A DNA stretch of 64,000 bases from Acinetobacter geminorum (lineage in GTDB: Bacteria > Pseudomonadota > Gammaproteobacteria > Pseudomonadales > Moraxellaceae). Location: the NCBI RefSeq assembly GCF_013009345.1, contig NZ_JABELE010000004.1, positions 62,001 through 126,000 of the forward strand, written 5' to 3'. The position numbers and the translations under genes are program-made. The notes beneath the pieces were generated by a model. The model had not been told where the DNA came from and made no database searches. It worked only from the letters and a program-made list of their open reading frames with translations. Positions within the stretch are counted from its first letter, which is position 1. Each line of letters starts with the position of its first letter. Shown here one piece after another: positions 26,586-33,941 of the stretch.

Positions 26586-27269
26586 ATGCTAAAAAAAATA
26601 TTTCAAAGATTTCAAAAAAAGCAGGGCTGTGTTGTCGTTGCTGGTCATGACCTTCAACTGATTGAGCGTGATTTTGTAATTTTAGATAAAAACGGGCATT
26701 TCCCTTTACATCTTTATCAAGTTGTACATGATTCAGCTGTAAAAAAAATGCAAGTTCATTCTTTAAATGATGGTGTGACAGTAATTCACTTAAATTTAGT
26801 GAATGTAGATCATTTAAAATGCTTGTTGCGTTATATTTCAAGTCATGGACATATCATTGAGCTTTGTGTATTTCAGCCGAGTTTTTCATCTTCATCAAAT
26901 ATCGAAGCGTTATCTTTAGAAGAGATTGAACACAGTTGGCAGACCACAGGTTTAAGTGCCGTGAGTGTCGCCCAAGCTGTGATTAAGCCTATGCTTAAAC
27001 AACAGCGAGGCACAGTTATTTTTCTTGGAGCTCCATTTAATAACTCGCCCCATTACGATGTGTTAAGTCAAAGCATGTTTGCAAGCATTCGTGCTTTAGC
27101 GCAGTCATTGGCGAGAGAGTTTCAACCTAAAGGCATCCATGTTACCTATTGCATGGTTGAAAAATGGGAAGGGCAAGACCAGCACTTTAGCTCATCTCTC
27201 AAGCAAGTATGCCAACACATTTATCAACAACCTGATTCTGCATGGAGCCAAGAACTCAGCCTATCTTAA
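26586..27269 (+). CDS. Degenerate SDR-like protein
   Basis: A 227-residue protein whose C-terminal half is clearly SDR-like (RGTVIFLGAPF, then SIRALAQSLAREFQPKGIHV), but whose N-terminal nucleotide motif is eroded to VVVAGHDLQLIE and which has no YxxxK catalytic pair at the right place. It begins nine bases after the preceding SDR gene and is probably its diverged paralogue. It may be a structural partner or pseudo-enzyme. The frame is intact, so it is not called a pseudogene. Confidence 0.72.
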   Translation: MLKKIFQRFQKKQGCVVVAGHDLQLIERDFVILDKNGHFPLHLYQVVHDSAVKKMQVHSLNDGVTVIHLNLVNVDHLKCLLRYISSHGHIIELCVFQPSFSSSSNIEALSLEEIEHSWQTTGLSAVSVAQAVIKPMLKQQRGTVIFLGAPFNNSPHYDVLSQSMFASIRALAQSLAREFQPKGIHVTYCMVEKWEGQDQHFSSSLKQVCQHIYQQPDSAWSQELSLS

Positions 27270-27346
27270 AGTTTTACTTTCGCATGTTCTTGAAATACAG
27301 TACTGAGCTGAAATGATCATAGAACAATAATTTCGGTAGTTTTTAA

Positions 27347-27904
27347 ATGGTGAATATAAAGAGTTTTCAGCGAACTGTTCAGATCGTGTCGACCTTGGCA
27401 GCTTTTATGTGTATTTCTTCACTCGCCCAAGCATATCAATATGATCAAACTGCTCGTTTAGTTAACGAGCGTTTATCTTATATGAAAGATGTAGCAGGTT
27501 ATAAAGCAGAGCAGCATTTGCCGATTGAAGATTTAATCCAAGAAAAGAAAGTTTTGGATCAATCGCTTTCTGAAGCTGAATCTTTTGGCTTAAACAGCGA
27601 AACAGTAAAGCCATTTATTGTGACGCAAATGAATGTTGCCAAGGCCATTCAATACCGTTATCGGGCTGATTGGTTGTCGAGTCCAGAAAGCAATTGGAAG
27701 CCACAAGATTTAGCAGAAGTACGTTTAAAAATTAGTTCTCTAAACACTGAGCTTCTAAAAAATATCGCCGATGAACTCAAGAGAAATCATAACAAAGCGC
27801 CTCATGGCTGTAGTTATATGTGGCCTGTTCAGCATCCTCAACTTAAAGACGCTGACAAAAAAGCTTTATGTGTGGCATTAAATAAAATCAAGTTAAGAGA
27901 ATGA
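27347..27904 (+). CDS. Secreted monofunctional chorismate mutase (AroQ-gamma type)
   Basis: A 185-residue protein with a signal peptide (cleavage near LAQA, residue 29). The mature part matches exported AroQ chorismate mutases: RLVNERLSYMKDVAGYK, then PIEDLIQEKKVLDQS, and AKAIQYRYRADW, supplying the Arg, Lys and Gln residues expected in the active site. Two cysteines near the C-terminus (HGCSYMW and ALCVAL) could form a disulphide, as in periplasmic homologues. The family converts chorismate to prephenate outside the cytoplasm; why this is useful is not settled. It stands alone after the SDR genes. Confidence 0.85.
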   Translation: MVNIKSFQRTVQIVSTLAAFMCISSLAQAYQYDQTARLVNERLSYMKDVAGYKAEQHLPIEDLIQEKKVLDQSLSEAESFGLNSETVKPFIVTQMNVAKAIQYRYRADWLSSPESNWKPQDLAEVRLKISSLNTELLKNIADELKRNHNKAPHGCSYMWPVQHPQLKDADKKALCVALNKIKLRE

Positions 27905-27944
27905 AAAACAATAATTATTTAACTGTTTTCTAGCCAATATTACA

Positions 27945-27973
27945 TTGACACCCAAAATCTCTCCGATTATCCT
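27945..27973 (+). promoter_or_regulatory. Predicted sigma-70 promoter of the C4-like RNA element
   Basis: A consensus -35 TTGACA (27945-27950), exactly 17 bases, then TATCCT (27968-27973). The predicted start is near 27980, just at the first hairpin of the structured RNA. It lies 40 bases after the chorismate mutase stop. Confidence 0.65.
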
Positions 27974-27979
27974 TTGCCT

Positions 27980-28200
27980 GCTGGCCACATTGCCAGTCAG
28001 CTTTTGACAGAGCTGGTACAAAAGGCGCACAACAACGTATTATTTCGTTTTGTGCGTTCTCCTAAGTCACGCCTTTATGGTGAGGCTAGGAGGGGCACGC
28101 TTGCGTGCGCTGGTTTCCTTTTGTACCAGTCTGTCAACCCTTCTAGTCTTGCCACCATTATTTGACAGTAATTGGTAAGACTCTTCTAAATCAAAAGGAG
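27980..28200 (+). ncRNA. Structured RNA resembling phage C4 antisense RNA
   Basis: About 220 bases that fold extensively. A first hairpin is CTGGC/GCCAG (about 27981-27995). A long-range stem of 21 bp with one bulge joins 28004-28025 to 28117-28137. Inside it are at least two further hairpins: CGCACAA/TTGTGCG, and GCACG/CGTGC near 28095-28106. The segment 28116-28123 is complementary to 28192-28199, which covers the Shine-Dalgarno of the downstream peptide. Segment 28145-28154 is complementary to 28173-28182 with one G-U pair. Nested complementarity to a target ribosome site is the hallmark of C4 RNAs of phages P1 and P7. Name and function are inferred. Confidence 0.6.
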
Positions 28201-28209
28201 TCCACCGTT

Positions 28210-28299
28210 ATGCGTACTATTTCTTCTTTATTGGTCTCTGCCAAAATCTCTCTATTCATTCCATTTAAACAGTCTTTCAAATGGTTTAATCGACTCTAG
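28210..28299 (+). CDS. 29-residue cationic hydrophobic peptide downstream of the C4-like RNA
   Basis: ATG at 28210 follows a strong AAAAGGAG with good spacing. The peptide begins MRTISSLLVSAKISLFIPF and ends in FNRL; it has about five positive and no negative charges and a hydrophobic core, like small membrane-active toxins or leader peptides. Its ribosome site is the apparent target of the preceding RNA. A terminator lies 60 bases downstream. I do not know a named family. It may instead be only a translated decoy in the RNA's control circuit. Confidence 0.5.
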   Translation: MRTISSLLVSAKISLFIPFKQSFKWFNRL

Positions 28300-28359
28300 G
28301 TTTTTTGCACCTTAAGAATCGTTACGACTAAAAAATCATAGCAACAATAAACCTGAGAT

Positions 28360-28378
28360 AGGTGAGCACACCTTTTTT
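28360..28378 (+). terminator. Terminator of the C4-like element
   Basis: AGGTG and CACCT form a five-bp stem with an AGCA tetraloop, followed directly by six T residues. It closes the transcript that starts near 27980, giving a unit of about 400 bases. Confidence 0.7.
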
Positions 28379-28439
28379 GTGCCGCTTTTGCATGCCTGTT
28401 TTTAGCGCTCAATTTAAGAGTGACGGTATTTCTATCTCT

Positions 28440-28477
28440 TTTACTTACAACAAAAAATTATTTTATACGGTATAAAA
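28440..28477 (+). promoter_or_regulatory. Promoter and 17-bp palindromic operator directly before the TetR gene
   Basis: TTTTATACGGTATAAAA (28461-28477) is a perfect palindrome around a central G and touches the ATG at 28478. A weak promoter TTTACT (28440-28445), 17 bases, TTATAC (28463-28468) would start transcription at or beside the ATG, giving a leaderless mRNA, consistent with the lack of a Shine-Dalgarno. The palindrome is a strong candidate for autorepression. Confidence 0.55.
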
Positions 28478-29029
28478 ATGCCAAATTTAGAAGCATCATT
28501 TAGAGCACTACGCGTGCTCCATGCGGCAAAAGATTTATTTACTCAACATGGGTTTTACATCGGGATTGACCGAATTATTACGGATGCCAAAATTCCCAAA
28601 GCCACTTTTTATAACTATTTTCATTCCAAAGAAAGGCTCATTCAGATGAGCTTAACTTTTCAAACAGATGCGTTAAAACATGAGGTGTTTTCAATTATTC
28701 ATTCGTACCGTGAACTTATGATGTTTGATAAGCTGAAGAAAATTTACTTTTTACATGCAAACTTAGAAGGCTTTTATCGTTTGCCATTTAAGGCCATTTT
28801 TGAAATTGAAAAGCTTTATCCAGTAGCTTATAAGGTCGTCAGCGACTATCGAAAGTGGTTCATAAATGAAATTTATAAGCTGCTTTTAACCGTAAAAGTT
28901 ACCGCTACAGTTGAAGATGCCTACATGTTTTTGTTTGTGATTGATGGGGCAATGACCCAACTTTTAAATGCAAATAAAATCGATGAAAGAGATAAATTAT
29001 TAGAATATTTTATGTCGACGCTTACTTAG
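28478..29029 (+). CDS. TetR/AcrR family transcriptional regulator
   Basis: A 183-residue regulator. The N-terminal helix-turn-helix spans about residues 10-55 (AAKDLFTQHGFYIGIDRIIT, then IPKATFYNYFHSKERLI). The remainder is the helical ligand-binding and dimer domain with many aromatic residues. No Shine-Dalgarno precedes the ATG; instead a palindrome abuts it, implying autoregulation and perhaps leaderless translation. The neighbour downstream converges, and the neighbour upstream is the C4-like element, so no target gene is obvious from context. Confidence 0.88.
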   Translation: MPNLEASFRALRVLHAAKDLFTQHGFYIGIDRIITDAKIPKATFYNYFHSKERLIQMSLTFQTDALKHEVFSIIHSYRELMMFDKLKKIYFLHANLEGFYRLPFKAIFEIEKLYPVAYKVVSDYRKWFINEIYKLLLTVKVTATVEDAYMFLFVIDGAMTQLLNANKIDERDKLLEYFMSTLT

Positions 29030-29058
29030 ATTGATTAATATTCTAGTGTTTAACTTAT

Positions 29059-29084
29059 AAAAAGCCCTCCGAAGAGGGCTTTTT
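29059..29084. terminator. Bidirectional terminator between TetR and TonB receptor genes
   Basis: An 11-bp perfect stem, AAAAAGCCCTC and GAGGGCTTTTT, with a CGAA loop, A-run on one side and T-run on the other. It serves both convergent genes. Its core 19 bases recur at 31445-31463. Confidence 0.88.
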
Positions 29085-29102
29085 ATTCAATTTGGTTTAG
29101 CT

Positions 29103-31316
29103 TTAAAAATCAAAAGAGGTTTGTAGATAGAACGTACGTGGCAGTCCTACATACTTACCGCCTGTAGAGTCTGTTGAGCGAGTAAAATATTGCTTATCAA
29201 AGACGTTCTTAATTCCACCAGCGATTTTTAAACCTTTAACTTGTGAACTTAAGTCATAAGAGGTACGTAGCGCAAAAGTGGTATAACCCGGAATATCTCC
29301 ATATTTACCATCAGCAGTTTCTTCTGTTTGATAGATATTTTTATTGGACGGATTGTTTGGGGAATGCTGTTTAGATTGCGCAAACATATCAGCATTTAAA
29401 GACCATTTGTCTACTGTGTAACCTAACCCAACATTACCGACATGACGTGAGTAAAACGGTAGATCCTTATCTTTAAATTGACCAGCTTCAGCGACTGCTT
29501 TGGTGAAAGTATAGTTGCCATATACTTTTAAGCCTTCCAGTGCATCGGATAATTGACCGAAATCGTAGCTAATACCTGTTTCGACACCTTTGTGACTGGT
29601 TGCCCCTAAGTCTGTCCAGATCCCGTTATTACCAGCATCACGAACCAATGAAAGCTCTTTATCAAAATCTAGGTAGAACACCGTAAATTCGGCATTTAAC
29701 CCATTACCGAGATATTTTGTTCCAATTTCATAGTTATTCGACTTTTCTGGATGTAAACCATCAGTTGTAGCAGCTGCAAATATTTTATTATTTTTTTTGT
29801 CTTCTTCAAGACGTGCCAATTGACTGTATTGCTGTGGACCGAAAGATACGCCTGCGTTTGCAAATATATTCCAGTTTTCATTTGCCGAGTACATCACAGA
29901 CAAACTTGGTAAAAATTCATCAGAATCAATCTTTGGATGAACGGTATTAACAAGACCATTTTTGTCATAAACAGAAAAGTTATTATGAGTTTCAATTGAT
30001 TCGAAACGAACACCCGGTGTGATGGTCCAACCACCGATTTCCATACGGTTATCGATATATACCGCATGTGCTTTGGTACCACCATCACTAATAGTACGTG
30101 GAGCAAAATCTGGGACGGATGAACCTGCTGCATAAGATGCAGTACGTCCGGCAAATTCAGAACTTTCTTCTTTTAGGTAGCGATAACCTACTGTTACTTC
30201 ATTTTGCGTATTACCTAGTTGATAAATACGGGAGTAACGCGGTTCAATCGCATAGACCTTGTAATCACGTGGAGAAGAGTCGAGGCGTTTTTGTCCACCC
30301 TCTACTGTACTTTCAAGATTACTTGTACGGAAAGAGTCGATGTAGTAACTCAAAACTTCGAAGTTATTTTTTTCATCTTTATGGTTATAACGTAAAGAGA
30401 CATCTGTACGTCGACCTGCAAAATAGTTTTTTTCACCAGAAGATTGATACGGGTTTTCAGCATATTGCGCCTGAGTTAAACCCTCTGGCATTTCGCCGCG
30501 ACCTTCATAGTGATGCAGATTTAAAGCAACCGAGTCTTTATCATTAAATTGATAAGCAGACTTTAGCATTACATCATCGATATCAATTTTGTTGTTTGCT
30601 TCTCGATAACCGTTTCCTTTGGTCCCCGAATATAAGAGGGCAAGGCCTAATCCATTGTCTAAAGTTCCCCCCACAAATAAATTAGGGCTCAGTTTTACTT
30701 GGTCAGTACCAGAAGCATATTCTGAAGTTAGGCTAACAGTTCCGCTAAAATCTTGAGGAATTGATCGAGTAGCAAAGTTAATAATTCCGCCTACGTTTTG
30801 AGGCCCAAAACGAACTGACCCAGCACCACGTACAACGTCAACTGATTCAATATTTCCAATTGAAACAGGTGCTAAAGATAACTGTGGTTGACCATACGGT
30901 GCAAATGAAAGTGGAACACCATCAACAAGAACTGTTGAGCGAGGTGATAGGCGAGATGCTAAACCACGAACCCCAATATTGAGTGAAACATCACTACCAC
31001 CTGTGCCACTACTGTCTTGAGCCTGAACTCCAGGAACTTGCTTTAGAGCTTCGCGCAGTGAAGTTGCCGCCGTTTCATCTAAACGATTACGGTCAATAAT
31101 AGTTCGAGCGCCAGGATGTTTGTGAACAGTTTCAGCGTTTGCTTCTTCTAACCAGTTACCTTGTGCCTTAATAGTAATAGTCGGTAATGCACTAGTCGTT
31201 GTATCTTCAGCATGTGCAGGAAGTGCGAGATAAGTACAAGCAATTCCGATTGCATAGCTAAGCGTAGAAACTTTGAACTTAAAATTTGGTAGTGAAAGAG
31301 GGGTTGAGCGGTCCAT
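29103..31316 (-). CDS. TonB-dependent outer-membrane receptor, FecA-like siderophore type
   Basis: A 737-residue receptor. A signal peptide ends near LPAHA (about residue 36). The TonB-box region and plug follow (LREALKQVPGVQAQDSS, VLVDGVPLSFAPYGQP, ESVDVVRGAGSVRFGPQNVGGIINF), then a long 22-strand-type barrel ending in the C-terminal phenylalanine expected for outer-membrane proteins (YLQTSFDF). It imports a ferric chelate with TonB energy. The start at MDRSTPLS is chosen because the longer frame runs through the Fur box. The Fur site upstream implies iron repression. The ligand is unknown; the plug resembles FecA-type receptors. Confidence 0.92.
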   Translation of the reverse strand: MDRSTPLSLPNFKFKVSTLSYAIGIACTYLALPAHAEDTTTSALPTITIKAQGNWLEEANAETVHKHPGARTIIDRNRLDETAATSLREALKQVPGVQAQDSSGTGGSDVSLNIGVRGLASRLSPRSTVLVDGVPLSFAPYGQPQLSLAPVSIGNIESVDVVRGAGSVRFGPQNVGGIINFATRSIPQDFSGTVSLTSEYASGTDQVKLSPNLFVGGTLDNGLGLALLYSGTKGNGYREANNKIDIDDVMLKSAYQFNDKDSVALNLHHYEGRGEMPEGLTQAQYAENPYQSSGEKNYFAGRRTDVSLRYNHKDEKNNFEVLSYYIDSFRTSNLESTVEGGQKRLDSSPRDYKVYAIEPRYSRIYQLGNTQNEVTVGYRYLKEESSEFAGRTASYAAGSSVPDFAPRTISDGGTKAHAVYIDNRMEIGGWTITPGVRFESIETHNNFSVYDKNGLVNTVHPKIDSDEFLPSLSVMYSANENWNIFANAGVSFGPQQYSQLARLEEDKKNNKIFAAATTDGLHPEKSNNYEIGTKYLGNGLNAEFTVFYLDFDKELSLVRDAGNNGIWTDLGATSHKGVETGISYDFGQLSDALEGLKVYGNYTFTKAVAEAGQFKDKDLPFYSRHVGNVGLGYTVDKWSLNADMFAQSKQHSPNNPSNKNIYQTEETADGKYGDIPGYTTFALRTSYDLSSQVKGLKIAGGIKNVFDKQYFTRSTDSTGGKYVGLPRTFYLQTSFDF

Positions 31317-31339
31317 GTTTATGTATCGAAATCCTAAAC

Positions 31340-31358
31340 GATAATTATAATCATTATA
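31340..31358 (-). promoter_or_regulatory. Fur box upstream of the TonB receptor
   Basis: The sequence GATAATTATAATCATTATA matches the 19-base Fur consensus at 17 positions and lies 24 bases before the receptor start codon. Iron-replete Fur should repress the receptor. Confidence 0.85.
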
Positions 31359-31444
31359 GCGAAAAAGTAACAAAATTTTATAAATGTAAGTTAATTTTTT
31401 TAGGAAAACTAAACATAGCTTTTATTTAATCATTTTCACAGAAC

Positions 31445-31463
31445 AGCCCTCCGAAGAGGGCTT
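31445..31463 (-). terminator. Hairpin downstream of the 155-residue exported protein
   Basis: AGCCCTC / GAGGGCT with a CGAA loop, identical over 19 bases to the terminator at 29063-29081. It has no T-run here, so as a terminator it is weaker. It sits just after the stop at 31469 on the minus strand. Confidence 0.55.
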
Positions 31464-31468
31464 CAAAT

Positions 31469-31936
31469 CTATTTAAAAGTAGGTTGATTTAAGATTTTGT
31501 AGACCTTTTCTTTATATACATCATTAGAAATAACACCTTTATCTCGCTGTTGTTTTAGCGATCTAAACTGTTGGCCACGAATTTCTCTTTGAATACCCAC
31601 ATTATCATGATTTCTAATGTAGTAAAGGCTACGCTCATGATCACTCATATTCACTGTTTCATCAGTAAACGAAGAAGGCTTTGCTTCATTTTCTTGATAT
31701 TGTTTTGCAATTTCAAAAAAATCTACGTTTTGAGAATGAGGAGAATTAAATGAATTTTGCTGTTCAGTCAGCTGATGGTTCTGAGTGTTAGCATTTACTT
31801 CAAGCATACTTTTATGCTGATTAAATTTAGGACGGTTATATTCTTGTTTCATTTGAAATGTGTTTGTTTCAGCAAATGCGGAAGAAGAAGAAAGCCCAAT
31901 ATTTAAAAATAAAAAAGTTAATAAAAATCTATTCAT
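31469..31936 (-). CDS. Hypothetical exported protein, 155 residues
   Basis: Start at MNRFLLTFLFLN, preceded by AAAGAGAA, gives a signal peptide of about 22 residues ending in SSAFA. The mature region is hydrophilic, rich in Gln, Asn and Glu (KQEYNRPKFNQHKS, QNHQLTEQQNSFN), with no cysteines and no known domain. The C-terminal part (SLKQQRDKGVISNDVYKEKV) looks like a short helical domain with an SHOCT-like feel, but this is weak. Probably periplasmic. I do not recognise it. Confidence 0.65.
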   Translation of the reverse strand: MNRFLLTFLFLNIGLSSSSAFAETNTFQMKQEYNRPKFNQHKSMLEVNANTQNHQLTEQQNSFNSPHSQNVDFFEIAKQYQENEAKPSSFTDETVNMSDHERSLYYIRNHDNVGIQREIRGQQFRSLKQQRDKGVISNDVYKEKVYKILNQPTFK

Positions 31937-32098
31937 TTCTCTTTGGAAGTCCAATTGAAATTGAGTAAATCACTGTATTATAAAATTAAAATTTATTTTT
32001 TGAAGGTTTGACTTCAAAACTGTTTGATCAACTGGTAAATAATAAGATCTGTAGCGGAGCGTAAAAGCCAATTTAAAAGGCTTTTTACACTCGTTTTT

Positions 32099-32245
32099 TT
32101 AATATTGTTTTGAATATTCTTCTTTCAATTTATCCAGAAAAATAAAGAGGTTTTGATTCATTTCTTGATAATCGTGATTTCGTAATTCTTCACGAGTATT
32201 CACAAATTTATAATTGTGAGCGTCATTTAACTCGACTTCTGATTG
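32099..32245 (-). pseudogene. 3' remnant of an unknown gene
   Basis: A minus-strand open frame of 48 codons with protein-like composition ends in the segment NLFIFLDKLKEEYSKQY and a stop. It has no ATG near its beginning and is closed upstream by a stop at 32246. It reads like the C-terminal tail of a small coiled or helical protein whose 5' end was lost. A GTG at residue 15 could start a 34-residue product, but no ribosome site supports it. Confidence 0.35.
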
Positions 32246-32328
32246 TTAAGTTAAACTAAATTATTCTGGTGTGACAATAGCAGTTCAATTTGTTAAATTG
32301 TGTAGCTTTTATCAAAGTAGACAAATTT

Positions 32329-32559
32329 ATGAAGACATTTTTAGTTATATCCTTATTGGGTTTTGGGCTGATTGGCTGTACTTCATCTCCATATAATTCT
32401 CAAGAAAATTATTTGAATAAACCTCCAATAGTTCCAGAGAATAAAGCTTTTAATAGTTTTAAAACACCTGAACACGGGATTTTTACTGATCGAGATGTAT
32501 ATAATATGAATATATCAGAAAATTCAAATCTGAATTTTCGTTATGAAGTTCCCTTTTGA
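32329..32559 (+). CDS. Small lipoprotein, 76 residues
   Basis: MKTFLVISLLGFGLIGCTSS has a hydrophobic signal and the lipobox LIGC, placing Cys17 as the lipidated residue. The mature part is short and polar with repeated Asn and Pro (YNSQENYLNKPPIVPENK) and no recognisable domain. Thr and Ser follow the cysteine, so outer-membrane sorting is likely. It begins a run of small orphan genes. The ribosome site is weak. Confidence 0.65.
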   Translation: MKTFLVISLLGFGLIGCTSSPYNSQENYLNKPPIVPENKAFNSFKTPEHGIFTDRDVYNMNISENSNLNFRYEVPF

Positions 32560-32707
32560 AAATAAATCATTAATTTATCAATGGGTGGAGCAAAGGTGGC
32601 TTAACATCTTTGCTAACTCATAATAATCAATCATTAATACAACCTTTTGGGTGGTTTTTTAAATTTTAAACTGTTAAATTTTAATTATTGAAAACAAGGT
32701 ATTTTAA

Positions 32708-33082
32708 ATGAAAAACTTCACTATTATTGCTTCTTTATTTTTATTGGTTGGATGTACTACTAGTCACAAACATATCACTCCTGTACAAGTGACTGATAAT
32801 AAAATTGCTTCAGAAGCCGAAAAGTATAAAAAACAATATCAAAAGAAAATTTATAAACTATGGGAGATTCCAACATCTTCTGCAGGGATGAGTGCAAGTG
32901 TTAAAATATTTTTAAGTGATCGTGGTGAAATTAAGCAAATCATCTTTTTAGATAAAGAAGAACAAAAATTTAAAACAAGTATTGAAAAAGCAATATGGCG
33001 TGCAAGTCCATTTGTTTTACCATCTAATCCGGAAGTAAGAAAACAAGCAAGGAAATTTAATATGAAATTTCAGGTAAAATAA
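32708..33082 (+). CDS. Lipoprotein with a TonB/TolA C-terminal-like domain
   Basis: A 124-residue lipoprotein. Lipobox LVGC gives Cys16. Residues about 40-120 resemble the C-terminal domain of TolA/TonB proteins: KKQYQKKIYKLWEIPTS, an extended SVKIFLSDRGEIKQIIF strand pair, SIEKAIWRASPFVLP, and a last strand KFNMKFQVK. TolA proteins use this domain to contact Tol-Pal or colicins, but here it is anchored by a lipid rather than a membrane-spanning helix and has no long stalk. Possible roles are as a colicin-immunity-like decoy or an envelope scaffold; this is inference. Confidence 0.65.
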   Translation: MKNFTIIASLFLLVGCTTSHKHITPVQVTDNKIASEAEKYKKQYQKKIYKLWEIPTSSAGMSASVKIFLSDRGEIKQIIFLDKEEQKFKTSIEKAIWRASPFVLPSNPEVRKQARKFNMKFQVK

Positions 33083-33384
33083 ATGAGTTCTTTTTAAATG
33101 CTAAGAGCAAATTTATAATTTTAATGGAAATTAAATTTGCTCTTTAGAAGCTTTTTAATATTGAAATAGTGGATTAGTATGGGCTAGAAAGCTTAAAAGA
33201 AAAATTTTTCCTCCCTCCGAAAAAGGCAACATTTCTGTCTAGAAATAGAGTATGACATTTTATTTATAAATTAAAAGAATAAAAGTTTGTTACATTAATA
33301 TCAAAAGGTAACATAAATAAAACTTTAACAGACTATGAAGTTATTATAGAAAATAAATAATTCAATAAGAGTTTTAGGAAAAAT
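33083..33384. other. Intergenic gap with one inverted repeat
   Basis: About 300 AT-rich bases. TGTTAC (33288-33293) and GTAACA (33308-33313) form an inverted repeat with a 14-base spacer about 70 bases before the next gene, a possible operator. No small gene or RNA was seen. Confidence 0.4.
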
Positions 33385-33654
33385 ATGAGTGAATCAAAGA
33401 AACCTCATAATGAAAGTAAAGCTACAAAGGTTGTAGCGTGGTGTGTAATTTTATTTGGAATTGTTTTGGGAATAGCCTTTATTTTATCGTTTGGGCAAGT
33501 CGAAACAAGAAATGATAATTTAGACATTATTCAAGTTTGGTCTACACAAATGGTAATAATAGGGCTTTTTATTATATTTAATGGCCTACTGTTCGGTTAT
33601 TTACTTTTAAAAATTAGTAGTATTTTGTACCATCTTGAAAATAATAAAAGATAA
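33385..33654 (+). CDS. Small two-span membrane protein, 89 residues
   Basis: A basic N-terminus (MSESKKPHNESKATK) leads into two hydrophobic segments, about residues 16-37 (VVAWCVILFGIVLGIAF) and 51-75 (MVIIGLFIIFNGLLFGYLL), with a short polar loop between and a charged tail. It is probably an inner-membrane protein with both ends in the cytoplasm. No family is recognised. An AGGAAAAAT ribosome site precedes ATG. Confidence 0.7.
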   Translation: MSESKKPHNESKATKVVAWCVILFGIVLGIAFILSFGQVETRNDNLDIIQVWSTQMVIIGLFIIFNGLLFGYLLLKISSILYHLENNKR

Positions 33655-33941
33655 AATTTTTTAACAAAATCAGTATCTATATTAAGTAGTGCTCAGATTT
33701 TATTTAAAATATTTTTAAATGGCATAAAAATTGAAAGTAAATTTTTCAATAACTCTTTCTATTTTGTAAAATAAAGATAATTGATTGGCATTTATTTGGC
33801 TAAGTGTGATGTGCTTCATTATGTAATTTCAAAAACCTTGTACTTCTTACATTTAGTTTATGAGTTTTACTCTATCTTACGTAAAAAAAGAATATTTTAA
33901 AGAAGTATATAAATATACGCATGAGAAGATAGGAGGTTAAG

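Noticed and set aside
27974..28165. A 63-codon frame that could be annotated as a protein
   Set aside because: It lies entirely within the structured C4-like RNA, lacks a ribosome site, and its sequence is dictated by the hairpins. Similar frames are often mis-annotated over such RNAs.
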